Assembly (NCBI GenBank): GCA_000934455.1
Contig: KN886895.1
Span: forward strand, 5,143 to 31,121
DNA: 25,979 bases
Direction of reading: 5' to 3'
DNA from: Apostichopus parvimensis
Taxonomy: Eukaryota; Echinodermata; Holothuroidea; Aspidochirotida; Stichopodidae
This document shows positions 17,371 to 25,979 of this stretch, piece after piece; the stretch's first letter is position 1, and every line of letters starts with the position of its first letter. The notes under the pieces are model-generated. The model was not told the DNA's origin, ran no database searches, and worked only from the letters and a program-made list of their open reading frames with translations. The translations under genes were made by a program, and so were the position numbers.

Positions 17371-17738
17371 TAAAGCCAGGCGCTTGTGAACGACCAAAAT
17401 AACTGTGTCAAAGAGTATAGTATACAATGGCGTTGTGAGAGTAATGACAAAGCTGCAAAAGATTTGTCATTTATAACAGCTAAATCTAGTTGAGGTCAAT
17501 GTTTTACATGCTTTGTATGAAACGTTTTCGTCAGTGAAAACTCTGTTTATAAAGACTTTATAGACCGAATCTAGGGTACAATTACCTCAATGAACAATGC
17601 TAACTGATGCAAGTGTACCATGAGTTTTGATTGGAAAGGGTGGTACGACTACGTTAGTAGCTATAGAATATTGTCAGGTGGCGTCAGGTGTGGATAGGGA
17701 ACAGGAAATTGAAGCTTTTCAAAAATGAAAGAATTTTC
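17371..17738 (-). repeat. Duplicated segment, copy 2 (fused to receptor remnant D)
   Basis: Homologous to 3985-4345 along its full length. In unit 1 this sequence continues into the 3' flank of a receptor gene; here it continues at once into the leader/Ig1 junction of a receptor, joined through a short TTTTC/TTC microhomology. Confidence 0.85.
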
Positions 17739-17854
17739 GTTTTACTCGCCATCCATTATTTCAAATATAACTTGGGCTTTCCCGAAAGAGATAATAATGG
17801 ATATCCATATGATTGTAATCAAGACATATTTGAAATTCCTTTCGGAAGACACAT
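17737..17854 (-). pseudogene. Signal-peptide remnant of a fourth receptor copy (D)
   Basis: The minus strand encodes a hydrophobic leader, WISIIISFGKAQVIFEIMDGE, matching FGRAQVMFELMDGEYNE of copy A. The next codon, Tyr in the others, is TAA. An ATG at 17852-17854 aligns with the receptor start but is out of phase with the leader by a net 4-bp loss. Both Ig domains, the membrane span and tail are gone. The leader is more diverged than any of A-C, and upstream sequence does not resemble their promoter. This is a dead relic of an older or different subfamily member. Confidence 0.75.
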
Positions 17855-19563
17855 CTTATAGTTTCAACACCAAACGTCGTTCAGTAATGTTTTGTTTTCT
17901 TAAAATATATGTCACGTAAGGTTGAAGAATATAACTTGTTGCGAGTCACGATGTGAATTTCAACATGATTATTATCTGGGTTTTTGAGAATAGAATATCG
18001 TTTGGTAGCGTCTGACAGTTGAATACACTCACACATTGGATTACAAAGGAAATGTTATTAAATGGCTTTGTCTCGTATGACCTTATATACAAAATATACC
18101 ATCACAACACTTATTTCAAAATGACGCGAAGCCGAGTGTGTAAAACGGTGTGAACTATATTGAAAAATAACACCTCTTAACTCCTCCTTCTTTTTAACAA
18201 TGACACCATCGATATCTATGTGAAAAGATCTGTTTGGAAAACCCTCCCTACAATATAATGGTAAATTGGCTCTTGTACAGTTATTAACAATAGGACTCCT
18301 TGAAGTTTGTCATATTCTGTGAACTAAAGTTGGTTGTACGTTAGTTTGTAAAATAATATGTTCGCCTTTTTCATTCGCCTATATTTAATTTCAATAGAAA
18401 GTCCGTGAAAGTTTATTCTCTTTACTTTTCCAATAAAAGTGTAACTTTTAACACGTTTCAGACGTTTTCATAATATACATTTTCCCTTTATTGGGATTGA
18501 ATATTTATAGATACGTGCTCTTATCACGAGCTCATTTATACAAGAGTACATCGTTATATTTCATGAAACTGTGTTGTCTTTAATATGTTTTAGTTCCGTA
18601 ACCAATCACAATCTAGAAGCATCTTCACAACATGGAATCAATTAGCATTAAATCAATCGGAGTGCAGCTGCAATGTGTGGATTTTTCAACAAAAGCGCAA
18701 ATATTGTTTGATTTTGTGAAACAAAAAGCCATTATCTAGTTATACTTTAGTAGATTTTCCAACAAAACAGTTTTTTTTTTCAAATAATAAAAAGGGCACT
18801 TTTTAGGTTTTAAATCTTAACGGAATTTTGAAATTCATTAACAGCAATTGGGGCAATTATATTATTTATTAGTAGTTATTATTTTATTTATAGTTTATTT
18901 ATTATCTTAGTTAGTTTTTACTTATTTATTACGTTTCCACAAACGTTTAAGGCATGTGCCCCTGCCCCGCCACCCCTGTCAAAATGGGAGAAGGTTCTAG
19001 CTTAGCCACTGTCACTTCTTAGAACCAAAGAAGGAGAAGTCACTGCCTTTGAGTAGAATCACATCCAATCTGCCAGTGAGCCGAGTCATTCTCGATACTC
19101 TCTCTCTGCATGGATGAATTCTATAGAGCTGAGGTATTAAGGTTGTATGTTTCTGAGACCAACTAAACTCCATTCATTCAATTGTTTATGTTACCATGAT
19201 ATCATTTCGTCATTAATTTCTGTAAAAACAGTGGAGAAATAATGTTATTATACAAGAAATAACGACGTTACAATAAAATAGTATGAAAACCTTTGATATG
19301 ACTCTCAGTAAACTTAACAACTGCGAAACACAAGAAATGAAGGTTATAATTCTTCGCAATAATTTGGTTCCACATAGGGCATGAAATCATCAAACCAAAA
19401 AGCAGTGTATAAATTTTCTTTTTGTTACCTGTATATGCATTCTGGACACTGACAAAACTTGGTTTCTACGATGAAGCAAGAAGTTTTTCAACTAGCAAAA
19501 ACCGGTTGCTGGTGAAATAAGACAGACTAAGGCATGTGGGCATCACGTTTACATTAACAAAAA
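17855..19563. other. Unique AT-rich region, no gene seen
   Basis: No supported ORF. The stretch 18840-18945 is dominated by TTATT words. At 18950-19010 a C-rich patch followed by CTTAGCCACTG resembles a hAT/MITE terminus, but I found no matching partner end or target duplication. Confidence 0.5.
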
Positions 19564-19711
19564 ACATGACTGGAAGTTATATATCAACTATTGGGGTCCT
19601 AGACATTGAGGGCCCTGATTCAAACAGGCAGTCGTAACAACTCCTTGAATCAATGATGAACCACCTGAACCGCATATTGCAACTGTGCTTCTGAGTGTAC
19701 TATGTAGAATG

Positions 19712-19717
19712 TTTAAT
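19712..19717 (-). promoter_or_regulatory. Possible poly(A) signal ATTAAA, copy C
   Basis: Minus-strand ATTAAA about 180 bases past the stop, in the same place as in copies A and B. Confidence 0.4.
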
Positions 19718-19896
19718 TAACCGGAAAAGACTTGCAAATGAACAGAAATGTAAACTTTTAAAGAAGTCAACTTTGTAGAACATAGCTTACGAATTACACG
19801 CTGATAATATTATGACTATTCATCAAGCAGCCTTGTAAAACACATCATCCGAACTCCAAATATTATCGATGATTCCATCAGGTGGGCCACATGTAT

Positions 19897-21364
19897 CTAG
19901 TTATCTTTATTTACCAAAGCGTACACTGTGGTAGATACTGATCTATTACCAGGGACGCTAGTATCCCATTCAGGCTTGTTTACTGTATAATAAGGCATAT
20001 TGAGTTTCCCTTCGTCGTCATTAGTGTCAAGAATGAGTTCTCGGTTTTCTGAATGAATCGGTTTGCTTTCAACAGTACGAACCGTTTTGCTTTCGTCATG
20101 GCGTCCACTCGAGCTTCCGATCTTAACAACATGCCTTTGCGATTGCTTATTACTATCTACTTTTGCATAGTTGTCATCAGGTAGAGATGTTTCCACTACA
20201 TCCTTCATTTGTATCGATGGAGAATCGTATGCGTGACTATTATCATTAATGTCGTCATACGTTGCGTTATTATCTCTGAAAACATCAGAAATTGTGCGTT
20301 GGTAGGTATGGTTGTAATATGGCGTATTGTAGTCAGTTTCGTGTTTATCATTCGGAGTGGTATCCTTCGTCATCTTATCATCTTTATTCACTTTACGGTT
20401 CGACTTATTTTGTTTCCTGCAGAAACGGTAAACAATTAAAGCAACGACAAAGACCACTACTAGACTAACTAAACTGACTCCAATGACGATTACGACCAAA
20501 AATCGATTTTCATTATCCAATTGACTTGGACCATCCACGTTTAAGCTGTTTTTGGTGTCTCTCATTTCAGTTACCTTCGAAGTCATTGAGTCCAAGAGGG
20601 TTCCTTCCTTTAACATTGGTTCTGTAGTTAGGGGTAAGCAAATGTCCGTTGACGTCACTGATTCCATTGAGTCAATAATGTTATCATTAGATGATTCACT
20701 CTCTGGTCCTATCGCACATCGACCTGTAGATGCAGATCCACTGAAACAATAATATCTCGTATTGGGATCAGTAGATGATATGTAGTTTACTATTACTCTT
20801 CTAATCGCCTTTCCTTTATGAATCACCATTTCATATAGTGGTGGCGAAGGATCTGCTCGTCCACTGCCCATTACTGTGGATAACCAAGAACAATTATCCA
20901 TCTCTCTACAGTAACATGACAACAATATCCAATCACCAGGTTTGTAGGGCTCCCCCACGGTACCATTACGAACACATTGAGGACTAGTATCATATTTAAC
21001 ATTTAGATCGAGCGTCGCTACCTCTGTTACCTCTCTTCCATCCATACACGTATATCTTACGTTACATTTGTACATACCACCATCGCTGATCGCTACATTA
21101 TTGATTCTGTACTCGGCACAAATCGTTTTTATTTCTTCAGTTACGTTATTTCCATTTTGATCCATAATCGTCACTGTTTCAATAATTAAATTGCCATCAT
21201 AAGAACACCTTAACGTAATATCCGTCTCACCAACGAAAACCACTTCGTTATACTCGCCATCCATTATTTCGAATATTACGTGTGCTCTTCCAAACGATGA
21301 AATTAAAACGTATCAATATAACTTCAAAGAAAATTGTTCTTCTCAATCCTTCAAATTGATTCAT
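19897..21364 (-). CDS. Two-Ig-domain receptor-like gene, copy C (full tail, leader frameshift)
   Basis: From the internal ATG at 21264 the frame is open for 455 residues to a TAG at 19897-19899. Ig-like domains span about 1-90 and 97-186; the membrane span is 255-279; the cytoplasmic tail has about 175 residues. Tail tyrosines include Y336 (YDDI), Y346, Y366 (YAKV), Y425 (YYTV) and Y448 in TVYALV, which fits the ITSM consensus TxYxxV/I. This is the only copy with an uninterrupted tail. The leader ATG at 21364 (MNQFEG...) is separated from the body by a 2-bp deletion in the hydrophobic segment, so as assembled translation from it ends after 38 codons. Without a leader the Ig domains would not enter the secretory path normally. 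Either a recent pseudogene or an assembly indel; the intact body favours the latter or very recent loss. SH2-protein recruitment is family inference. Confidence 0.8.
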
Positions 21365-21668
21365 CTTTCTCCTTTCCACTACCCCTTTCTCGAGAAATAT
21401 AGTTTCCAAAACTTCTGCACTTTGTTTCTTCTTTACCACGATATTAATCCTCTGGGCAGTCGTCCTGACAAATACAACCGTTACTTAGTGTTTGGCGAAT
21501 GCACTGTACAAATGTGTATAGGACTAAACGAGTCTAACGCCGTTTGCTTTATGTTATTCTTGCCATGTCAGCTTGTATGTAAGAAATGCTGCATTGATTG
21601 CAGCCACTCTGCTCAGCTTGCATGAAGATTGGTGTAACACGTCACTCCTCACACAATAGAAATTCCTT

Positions 21669-21677
21669 TTTTATATA
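21669..21677 (-). promoter_or_regulatory. TATA-box candidate, copy C
   Basis: TATATAAAA on the minus strand, about 305 bases upstream of the leader ATG. The downstream start-site region matches copy A, unlike copy B. Confidence 0.5.
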
Positions 21678-21854
21678 TATTATTTCGTAAAATGGTGTAT
21701 GATGTCAAGTGAAGTGTAAAACGTAACCTTTCATACGAAGCCCAGCTTTCCATTTATGCCATCAAAGCCTATTGTTGATAAAATATTGTTCCCTTACTTG
21801 AATTTTTGGACAAGGATATATGTACTTAGGTTTATCTTCATTTCTTTTTTTTTT

Positions 21855-21884
21855 GGGGGGGGGGGGGGTTGGTGGGGCGGGGAA
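21855..21884. repeat. G14 tract upstream of copy C
   Basis: G14 followed by TTGGTGGGGCGGGG. It is shorter and more interrupted than in units 1 and 2, and the sequence just left of it (21791-21845) differs from the other two units. Confidence 0.95.
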
Positions 21885-23450
21885 ATGGCTCATACACTGT
21901 ATAATTATGTATGTTTTTTCCGTTATTAGTTATGGTTTTGTCGTATCTATGTCGAAGCCAATAAAGGTGCAGCACACATTTCTAGGAAGATCGAAACTAC
22001 TTATCAAATGAAAATTAATGGCACAAAACGTATCGTAACTCACTTTCTAAGTACTTTTCTCTGATAATTATTATTTTAAGCCTACCGGCTCTAATTTATT
22101 CTGATATATATGCAGATCTTTGGATTCTTACAACTATTTTAAATTTACGGTAATTAAGAAGGGATCGTCAACTAGTTTGAATTTCTATTTTTTTCCAAAA
22201 TTCCCCGGGCCCTCTTCAATCGCATTACCTTAAAAATACACAAGGGTTTAATATAGTAGGCCTGCTGTTATGTTGACGCAAAATGGTCACAACAATCCAG
22301 CTCAGACTTGACATTTGAGCCAAATTTACCTCATAATGCATCCCATTTCAACCCATCCCCTCCCCTGCCATCCCAGCCCCCCTTTCCGATACACAACTTC
22401 ATGTTATTAATCTTCGCAAAATTGGTGTTGTACCGAGCTTAGCAATGAACATGAACACGAGGACTATTCACTCCGTTGGCGAGCCGAATACGCATTTTTG
22501 TCTCTGGCTGCACATATTGACATAGAGGTTAAATATCTGAATGATCAAATTGACTCAAGGTATCCTATCAACATACTGTAACCTGAATAAGAACTACAAA
22601 GTTTTCTGTATACATAGCGAACTGCATACATTTCACAATAATTGCTTCCAGTCATTGCTAGAAAACGTTTAAATGCTTTATAATCCTCGCATTCAATAAG
22701 ATAGATAAAAGATTTGAAATATTGAAATTTGAATACAAAGGAGTAGATCAGTCTTACTCGTCATTGCTTTTTCTGTAGTATTTTATCGAAAATATGTGCC
22801 GATGTAATACGTAAAGAAGAAATGATTTTCTATGAGATTATATGTACAGCGTGGTAGAGTAAGGTAGACACAACTTTACAAAACTAGACGTAGTGTGATG
22901 GATGCCTTCATGCACAGACGTAACGTTCAACCAAAAACAATTGCCAGTGAAAGTACACTCTGGATTTAGTGGCTTACTTATTGAAGTACATTACTATATC
23001 TGTGGTGTAGTGTAAAGAAAATAGGCTATTTAATCTAATTCGTCTGAAGGCTGAATCAGTAAAAACAAATGCGCTAGGAATGAGTGGCTAAAACGTCTGG
23101 CTCTTATAACTAAACATGCATGTTTATTACATAGCCTTCTCACATTATGCCACGTATGGTCAGTGACTCATATACTCAGGCTATATGTCTTAGAAAACAG
23201 AAAGTCGGATAAATGTATACAATGTAATCGAAAGTGTTAGTGATAAAGAAATCACTGTTAAACTACTTCAAGTACACACTACTAAAGTCACCGTGTTTTC
23301 GTATATGTTTGTTTCACAACATTCAATAGTACAAGTGCCAAATATAACACGAACATGGCAATGAAGTAGAGGCCAGTAGAGGTTTCGAAGGCTCCATTTC
23401 TAGACTTCTGATTATTAACCAGAAATAGCTGTTACAATATAAATGGCCCG
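21885..23450. other. Duplicated non-coding region, unit 3
   Basis: Colinear with 6625-8598 minus the hAT insertion. The empty hAT site is at about 22801-22808. No gene is supported. Confidence 0.6.
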
Positions 23451-23509
23451 AACCAATATTTTGATTACACTATGCATGGTAAACACCGGTCAGTCTACTG
23501 TACGTGGCA

Positions 23510-23775
23510 ATACACACCTCTACCAAAAACAATAGGGTTCTTGAACTCAATGTGATGCATCCACACACCAAGTATGAGAAGTATTCACGATTCCCATCGT
23601 TAGATATCATGTAAAATGGTTTCAGAGTTTGACCTCTGGTGGCCTCAAATGATATTTGACCTCATAAGCAACAAGGTTCTTGTACTCAATATGGCAAATC
23701 CATATACCATGTATTAAAAGTATCCATGATTGAGAAATCATGATTTAAAGGTTTTCAGGCCTCGACCCTGAAATA
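23510..23775 (+). repeat. TGACCT-rich tandem repeat block 1 (unit 3)
   Basis: Two monomers, homologous to 8630-8890, with AACAATAGGGTTCTTGAACT and GTTTCAGAGTTTGACCTCTG. Confidence 0.75.
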
Positions 23776-23844
23776 TTTTTTATAGTACTCGCTATTTGGC
23801 GACCGTGACTAAAAATCTACTATCGAAACCCAAAATTCACTCAC

Positions 23845-23898
23845 CACTATGACTGTTGTTGAAGTCTCCATAGTACAGATCTACAAAATCAATATTTC
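23845..23898 (-). CDS. Candidate 54-bp micro-exon (tyrosine motif), unit 3
   Basis: Same branch-like TCTAAT, acceptor TTTATAG and donor G|GTGAGTG as in unit 1. It reads NIDFVDLYYGDFNNSHS in the only open frame, phase 1 at both ends. It differs from the unit-1 exon by one base, a V-to-F change. Its position relative to receptor copy C matches that in unit 1. Confidence 0.45.
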
Positions 23899-24197
23899 CT
23901 ATAAACAAAGATTAGACACTTCGGCAGATGATGTTACGTAATTATACATTATGTTTCTGTGCTGTATAAAATTTAATCTTTTTCTACCAAAAGTAAGTGA
24001 TGAACAGAGTAGAACATGTCGCAAAATCGTTTATAAGCAGCAAGGCCTACTGAAGTGTCTCCAAAAAAAATAACAATAACAAATTTTTAAAATACATACG
24101 AAGGTAGCTTGGCTTCTGTTACGTTAGGGCTCCCTCTGGTACTAGGCATATACTATACCTTTTCCAAATTATTTATCTTGTCTTTTAGCTACAGTAG

Positions 24198-24404
24198 GTG
24201 TGCGAAAAATATCGCTATGACTCCATGAAACTGCCTAAATCAAGCGATCTTTTACGCAATGAAAATATAAGGTTCAAAGAGTTTATATCTTCCACTCGCA
24301 CCCTACGGTGTTCAGTGAAAATCTTTGAAAAATATCCCAGCAGCAATAACATCAAACTTGTCTCAAAACTTTTTAAACTGTTATATATATATTGCGAATT
24401 ATGA
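24198..24404 (+). CDS. Conserved small open frame, possible terminal exon (unit 3)
   Basis: Homologue of 9319-9531, encoding 68 residues. Indels relative to unit 1 are 6 bp and 3 bp, so the frame survives, until a 1-bp indel changes the last few residues. Several substitutions are non-synonymous (for example FFAKHPTS versus IFEKYPSS). No function recognised; non-coding DNA remains possible. Confidence 0.3.
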   Translation: MCEKYRYDSMKLPKSSDLLRNENIRFKEFISSTRTLRCSVKIFEKYPSSNNIKLVSKLFKLLYIYCEL

Positions 24405-24619
24405 CTGATGGCATGTAGGAAATGCCTTCATAAATAATTTAGGAGATGTGTAGCCGCCTTAAGTGTATTAGTATTCTGACAAGAAGCATTTTTTCCTTCA
24501 CGCTTTATGTGTTAACGAACCCATTTTTACCTTACCGTTGTATGTACAAGCAGTACATGAATCTTTATTCACATGTATGTACGGAGTGCCGATGCAAATA
24601 CCGACACAGTTAATTCAAC

Positions 24620-24890
24620 GGAACTTTGACCTTCCCAAAAACAATAGGCTTCTTCTACTTAATGTGGTACTGCTTCACATGAAATACGAGATTGATCCAA
24701 GCTCCCCTTCTTGAGATATCGTGTTTACAAGGTTCTCACAATTTCACCCATGGTGACCTCAAATGACCTTTGATCTTCTCTACAAACAATTGGCTTTTTC
24801 TACGCAATATGGTATACCTACTCAACAACTATGATATTAGTCCATGCTTCCATTCTTGAGATATCGTGTTTAAAAGCAAGGCGTGACACA
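24620..24890 (+). repeat. TGACCT-rich tandem repeat block 2 (unit 3, two monomers)
   Basis: Homologous to 9744-10140 but one monomer shorter. It contains TGACCTCAAATGACCTTTGATCT, with half-sites at 1-bp spacing. A C11 tract at 24899-24909 follows. Confidence 0.78.
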
Positions 24891-24909
24891 CACTCACGCC
24901 CCCCCCCCC

Positions 24910-25588
24910 TCCACACACAGTAAACAAAAAAGTCTTAAGATTTTTGTTGATTGCGTATATATTACTAAATTAAATTGCTGACTATGAATAATGCAATCAA
25001 GTATAATCTGTAAGTTTTCATCAATTTTGCTTTTGTGGGAAATCAATAAAAAAGCCTAAGTTTGCGCAAGCACTAGGAATGAAATTATATAAATGTGATT
25101 ACGTTAATCATTTAGTCGCACTTTCTAGGGAAGTAACTTACGGTACTATATATTATATTATTAGCGATATGGGTTTTCGCTGAGTAAATATACAAAGCAA
25201 AATAACTGGGAATAAATAAGTAAGACTTGAAACACTATTGTTATATTTTCTTTCAATATCGATGTTTATGGTTTTTAAACGCTTCAGAGCCGTCGTCGGT
25301 ACCTCGTGTCAATTACCTGTCCGAGACACCCCTTCTTTTAGCTCTTCATTTCCCCTTGAGTATAGATAGAAAACGCAAACACATTACCCAAGGGTCCTTT
25401 TACTTGTGTGAATTCTTCATAAAGGCCCTGCATAATGTTGTAGTTATTCTTTGTGATATAATATGAAGTTAATTAAACGTTTGCTAAGAAACGATATTCG
25501 GAAATAATGGATTCAACTCTGATAATCGACTGTAATGGTATGGTGCATTTACATAATCTGAAAGAAGTAAAGAGAGAAAATGAAAATG
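24910..25588. other. Distal part of unit 3, no gene
   Basis: Colinear with 10170-10640 and 11490-11660. At about 25392 it lacks the 850-bp segment found in unit 1. A 79-codon frame at 25227-25466 has no support. Confidence 0.6.
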
Positions 25589-25776
25589 GTAATAGGCTAT
25601 AGGCTAAATTTAGCTAATTGCATCTGCCAAACTAAGTAACTGAATCAGTAGGCCTGAATGTTTCTACAATTACAATCGAGTTATTCGGAGCTGACGAGTA
25701 TTCAAGATCAAAAGAGCACTGACAAAATACCATGCAAAAATCTCAACAGTTCTTAACATTTTTCGACACTGAAAAA

Positions 25777-25830
25777 GGGGGGGGGGGAGAGGGAGCAGTT
25801 GCTCCCACTGCCCCTCTGGCTACGTCCCTG
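25777..25830 (-). mobile_element. hAT/MITE-like terminus fragment
   Basis: Read on the minus strand the stretch begins CAGGGACGTAGCCAGAGGGG, a sequence type common at the ends of invertebrate hAT-related MITEs. It continues through a palindromic GGGAGCAACTGCTCCC and a run of C. No partner end is found in the window, so it is probably a fragment. Confidence 0.45.
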
Positions 25831-25979
25831 ATATATACTGAACTTACTTGAAGCTAGCGAACAGGGTCAACCCACTCAATAGCAAAATTAGTACATAAAT
25901 AAACCGAATTGAAGCTGGCGAACGTTGTACGATTGTTCTATTAGGCATTTTTGCAAAAGCATACCAAGTTTTGTAAGGT
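25831..25979. other. Window end, no gene seen
   Basis: Short direct repeats GAAGCTAGCGAAC and GAAGCTGGCGAAC occur at about 25851 and 25911. Nothing else is visible. Confidence 0.5.

Larger units (their letters stand above)
19564..25588 (-). repeat. Segmental duplication unit 3 (carries receptor copy C)
   Basis: Colinear with unit 1 across the gene, promoter, G tract, empty hAT site, TGACCT repeats, micro-exon and small open frame. It lacks the 351-bp hAT copy, the 850-bp segment and one repeat monomer of unit 1. Similarity fades at about 25588, after ATGAAAATG. Confidence 0.88.

Noticed and set aside
18950..19012. hAT/MITE terminus (CTTAGCCACTG) in the unique region
   Set aside because: No matching opposite end or 8-bp duplication was found, so an element could not be delimited.

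Overview
The window is eukaryotic nuclear DNA. It is AT-rich, has simple repeats and an assembly gap, carries one eukaryotic tRNA-Glu gene with a pol III terminator, and shows GT-AG type splice signals. Small DNA transposons, echinoderm-style repeats containing TGACCT, frequent AGGCCT words, and immunoglobulin (Ig) receptor genes with tyrosine-rich tails suggest a marine invertebrate deuterostome, perhaps an echinoderm. That assignment is inference only.

Left flank (1-4345): simple repeats, tRNA-Glu(UUC) on the minus strand, the last exon of a cysteine-rich, probably secreted protein on the plus strand (1998-2415), then about 1.4 kb with no gene I can support, then a 361-bp segment (3985-4345) that recurs at 17371-17738.

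Core (4346-25588): three copies of a segmental duplication, each carrying a minus-strand gene readable as one uninterrupted exon. The product is a signal peptide, two Ig-like domains, a Ser/Thr-rich stalk, one membrane span and a long cytoplasmic tail with up to ten tyrosines. The full tail ends in a TxYxxV motif that matches the immunoreceptor tyrosine-based switch motif (ITSM). Each copy has a different lesion. Copy A (4822-6120) has an intact N-terminus but a nonsense codon removes the last 48 residues with the ITSM. Copy B (12715-14183) has a 1-bp deletion at the end of the signal peptide and a nonsense codon in the tail. Copy C (19897-21364) has the full tail but a 2-bp deletion in the signal peptide. 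A signal-peptide-only remnant (D) lies at 17737-17854. Copies B and C are almost identical from Ig1 to mid-tail while their flanks are clearly divergent, which suggests gene conversion.

Units 1 (4346 to about 11660) and 3 (19564-25588) are colinear for about 6 kb. Unit 2 (12386 to about 15262) is shorter and is followed by unique sequence. Unit 1 carries insertions that unit 3 lacks: a 351-bp hAT-type element with an 8-bp target duplication, and about 850 bp with a candidate exon. Upstream of genes A and C is a 54-bp candidate micro-exon on the same strand whose predicted peptide resembles the tyrosine segment of the receptor tail. Between units 2 and 3 there is a 400-bp foldback element with roughly 70-bp inverted repeats.

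The picture is a young, actively rearranging cluster of immune-type receptor genes. A small set of mutations separates membrane receptor, tail-truncated and leaderless versions. Each indel could also be an assembly error, so raw-read support is the first thing to establish.
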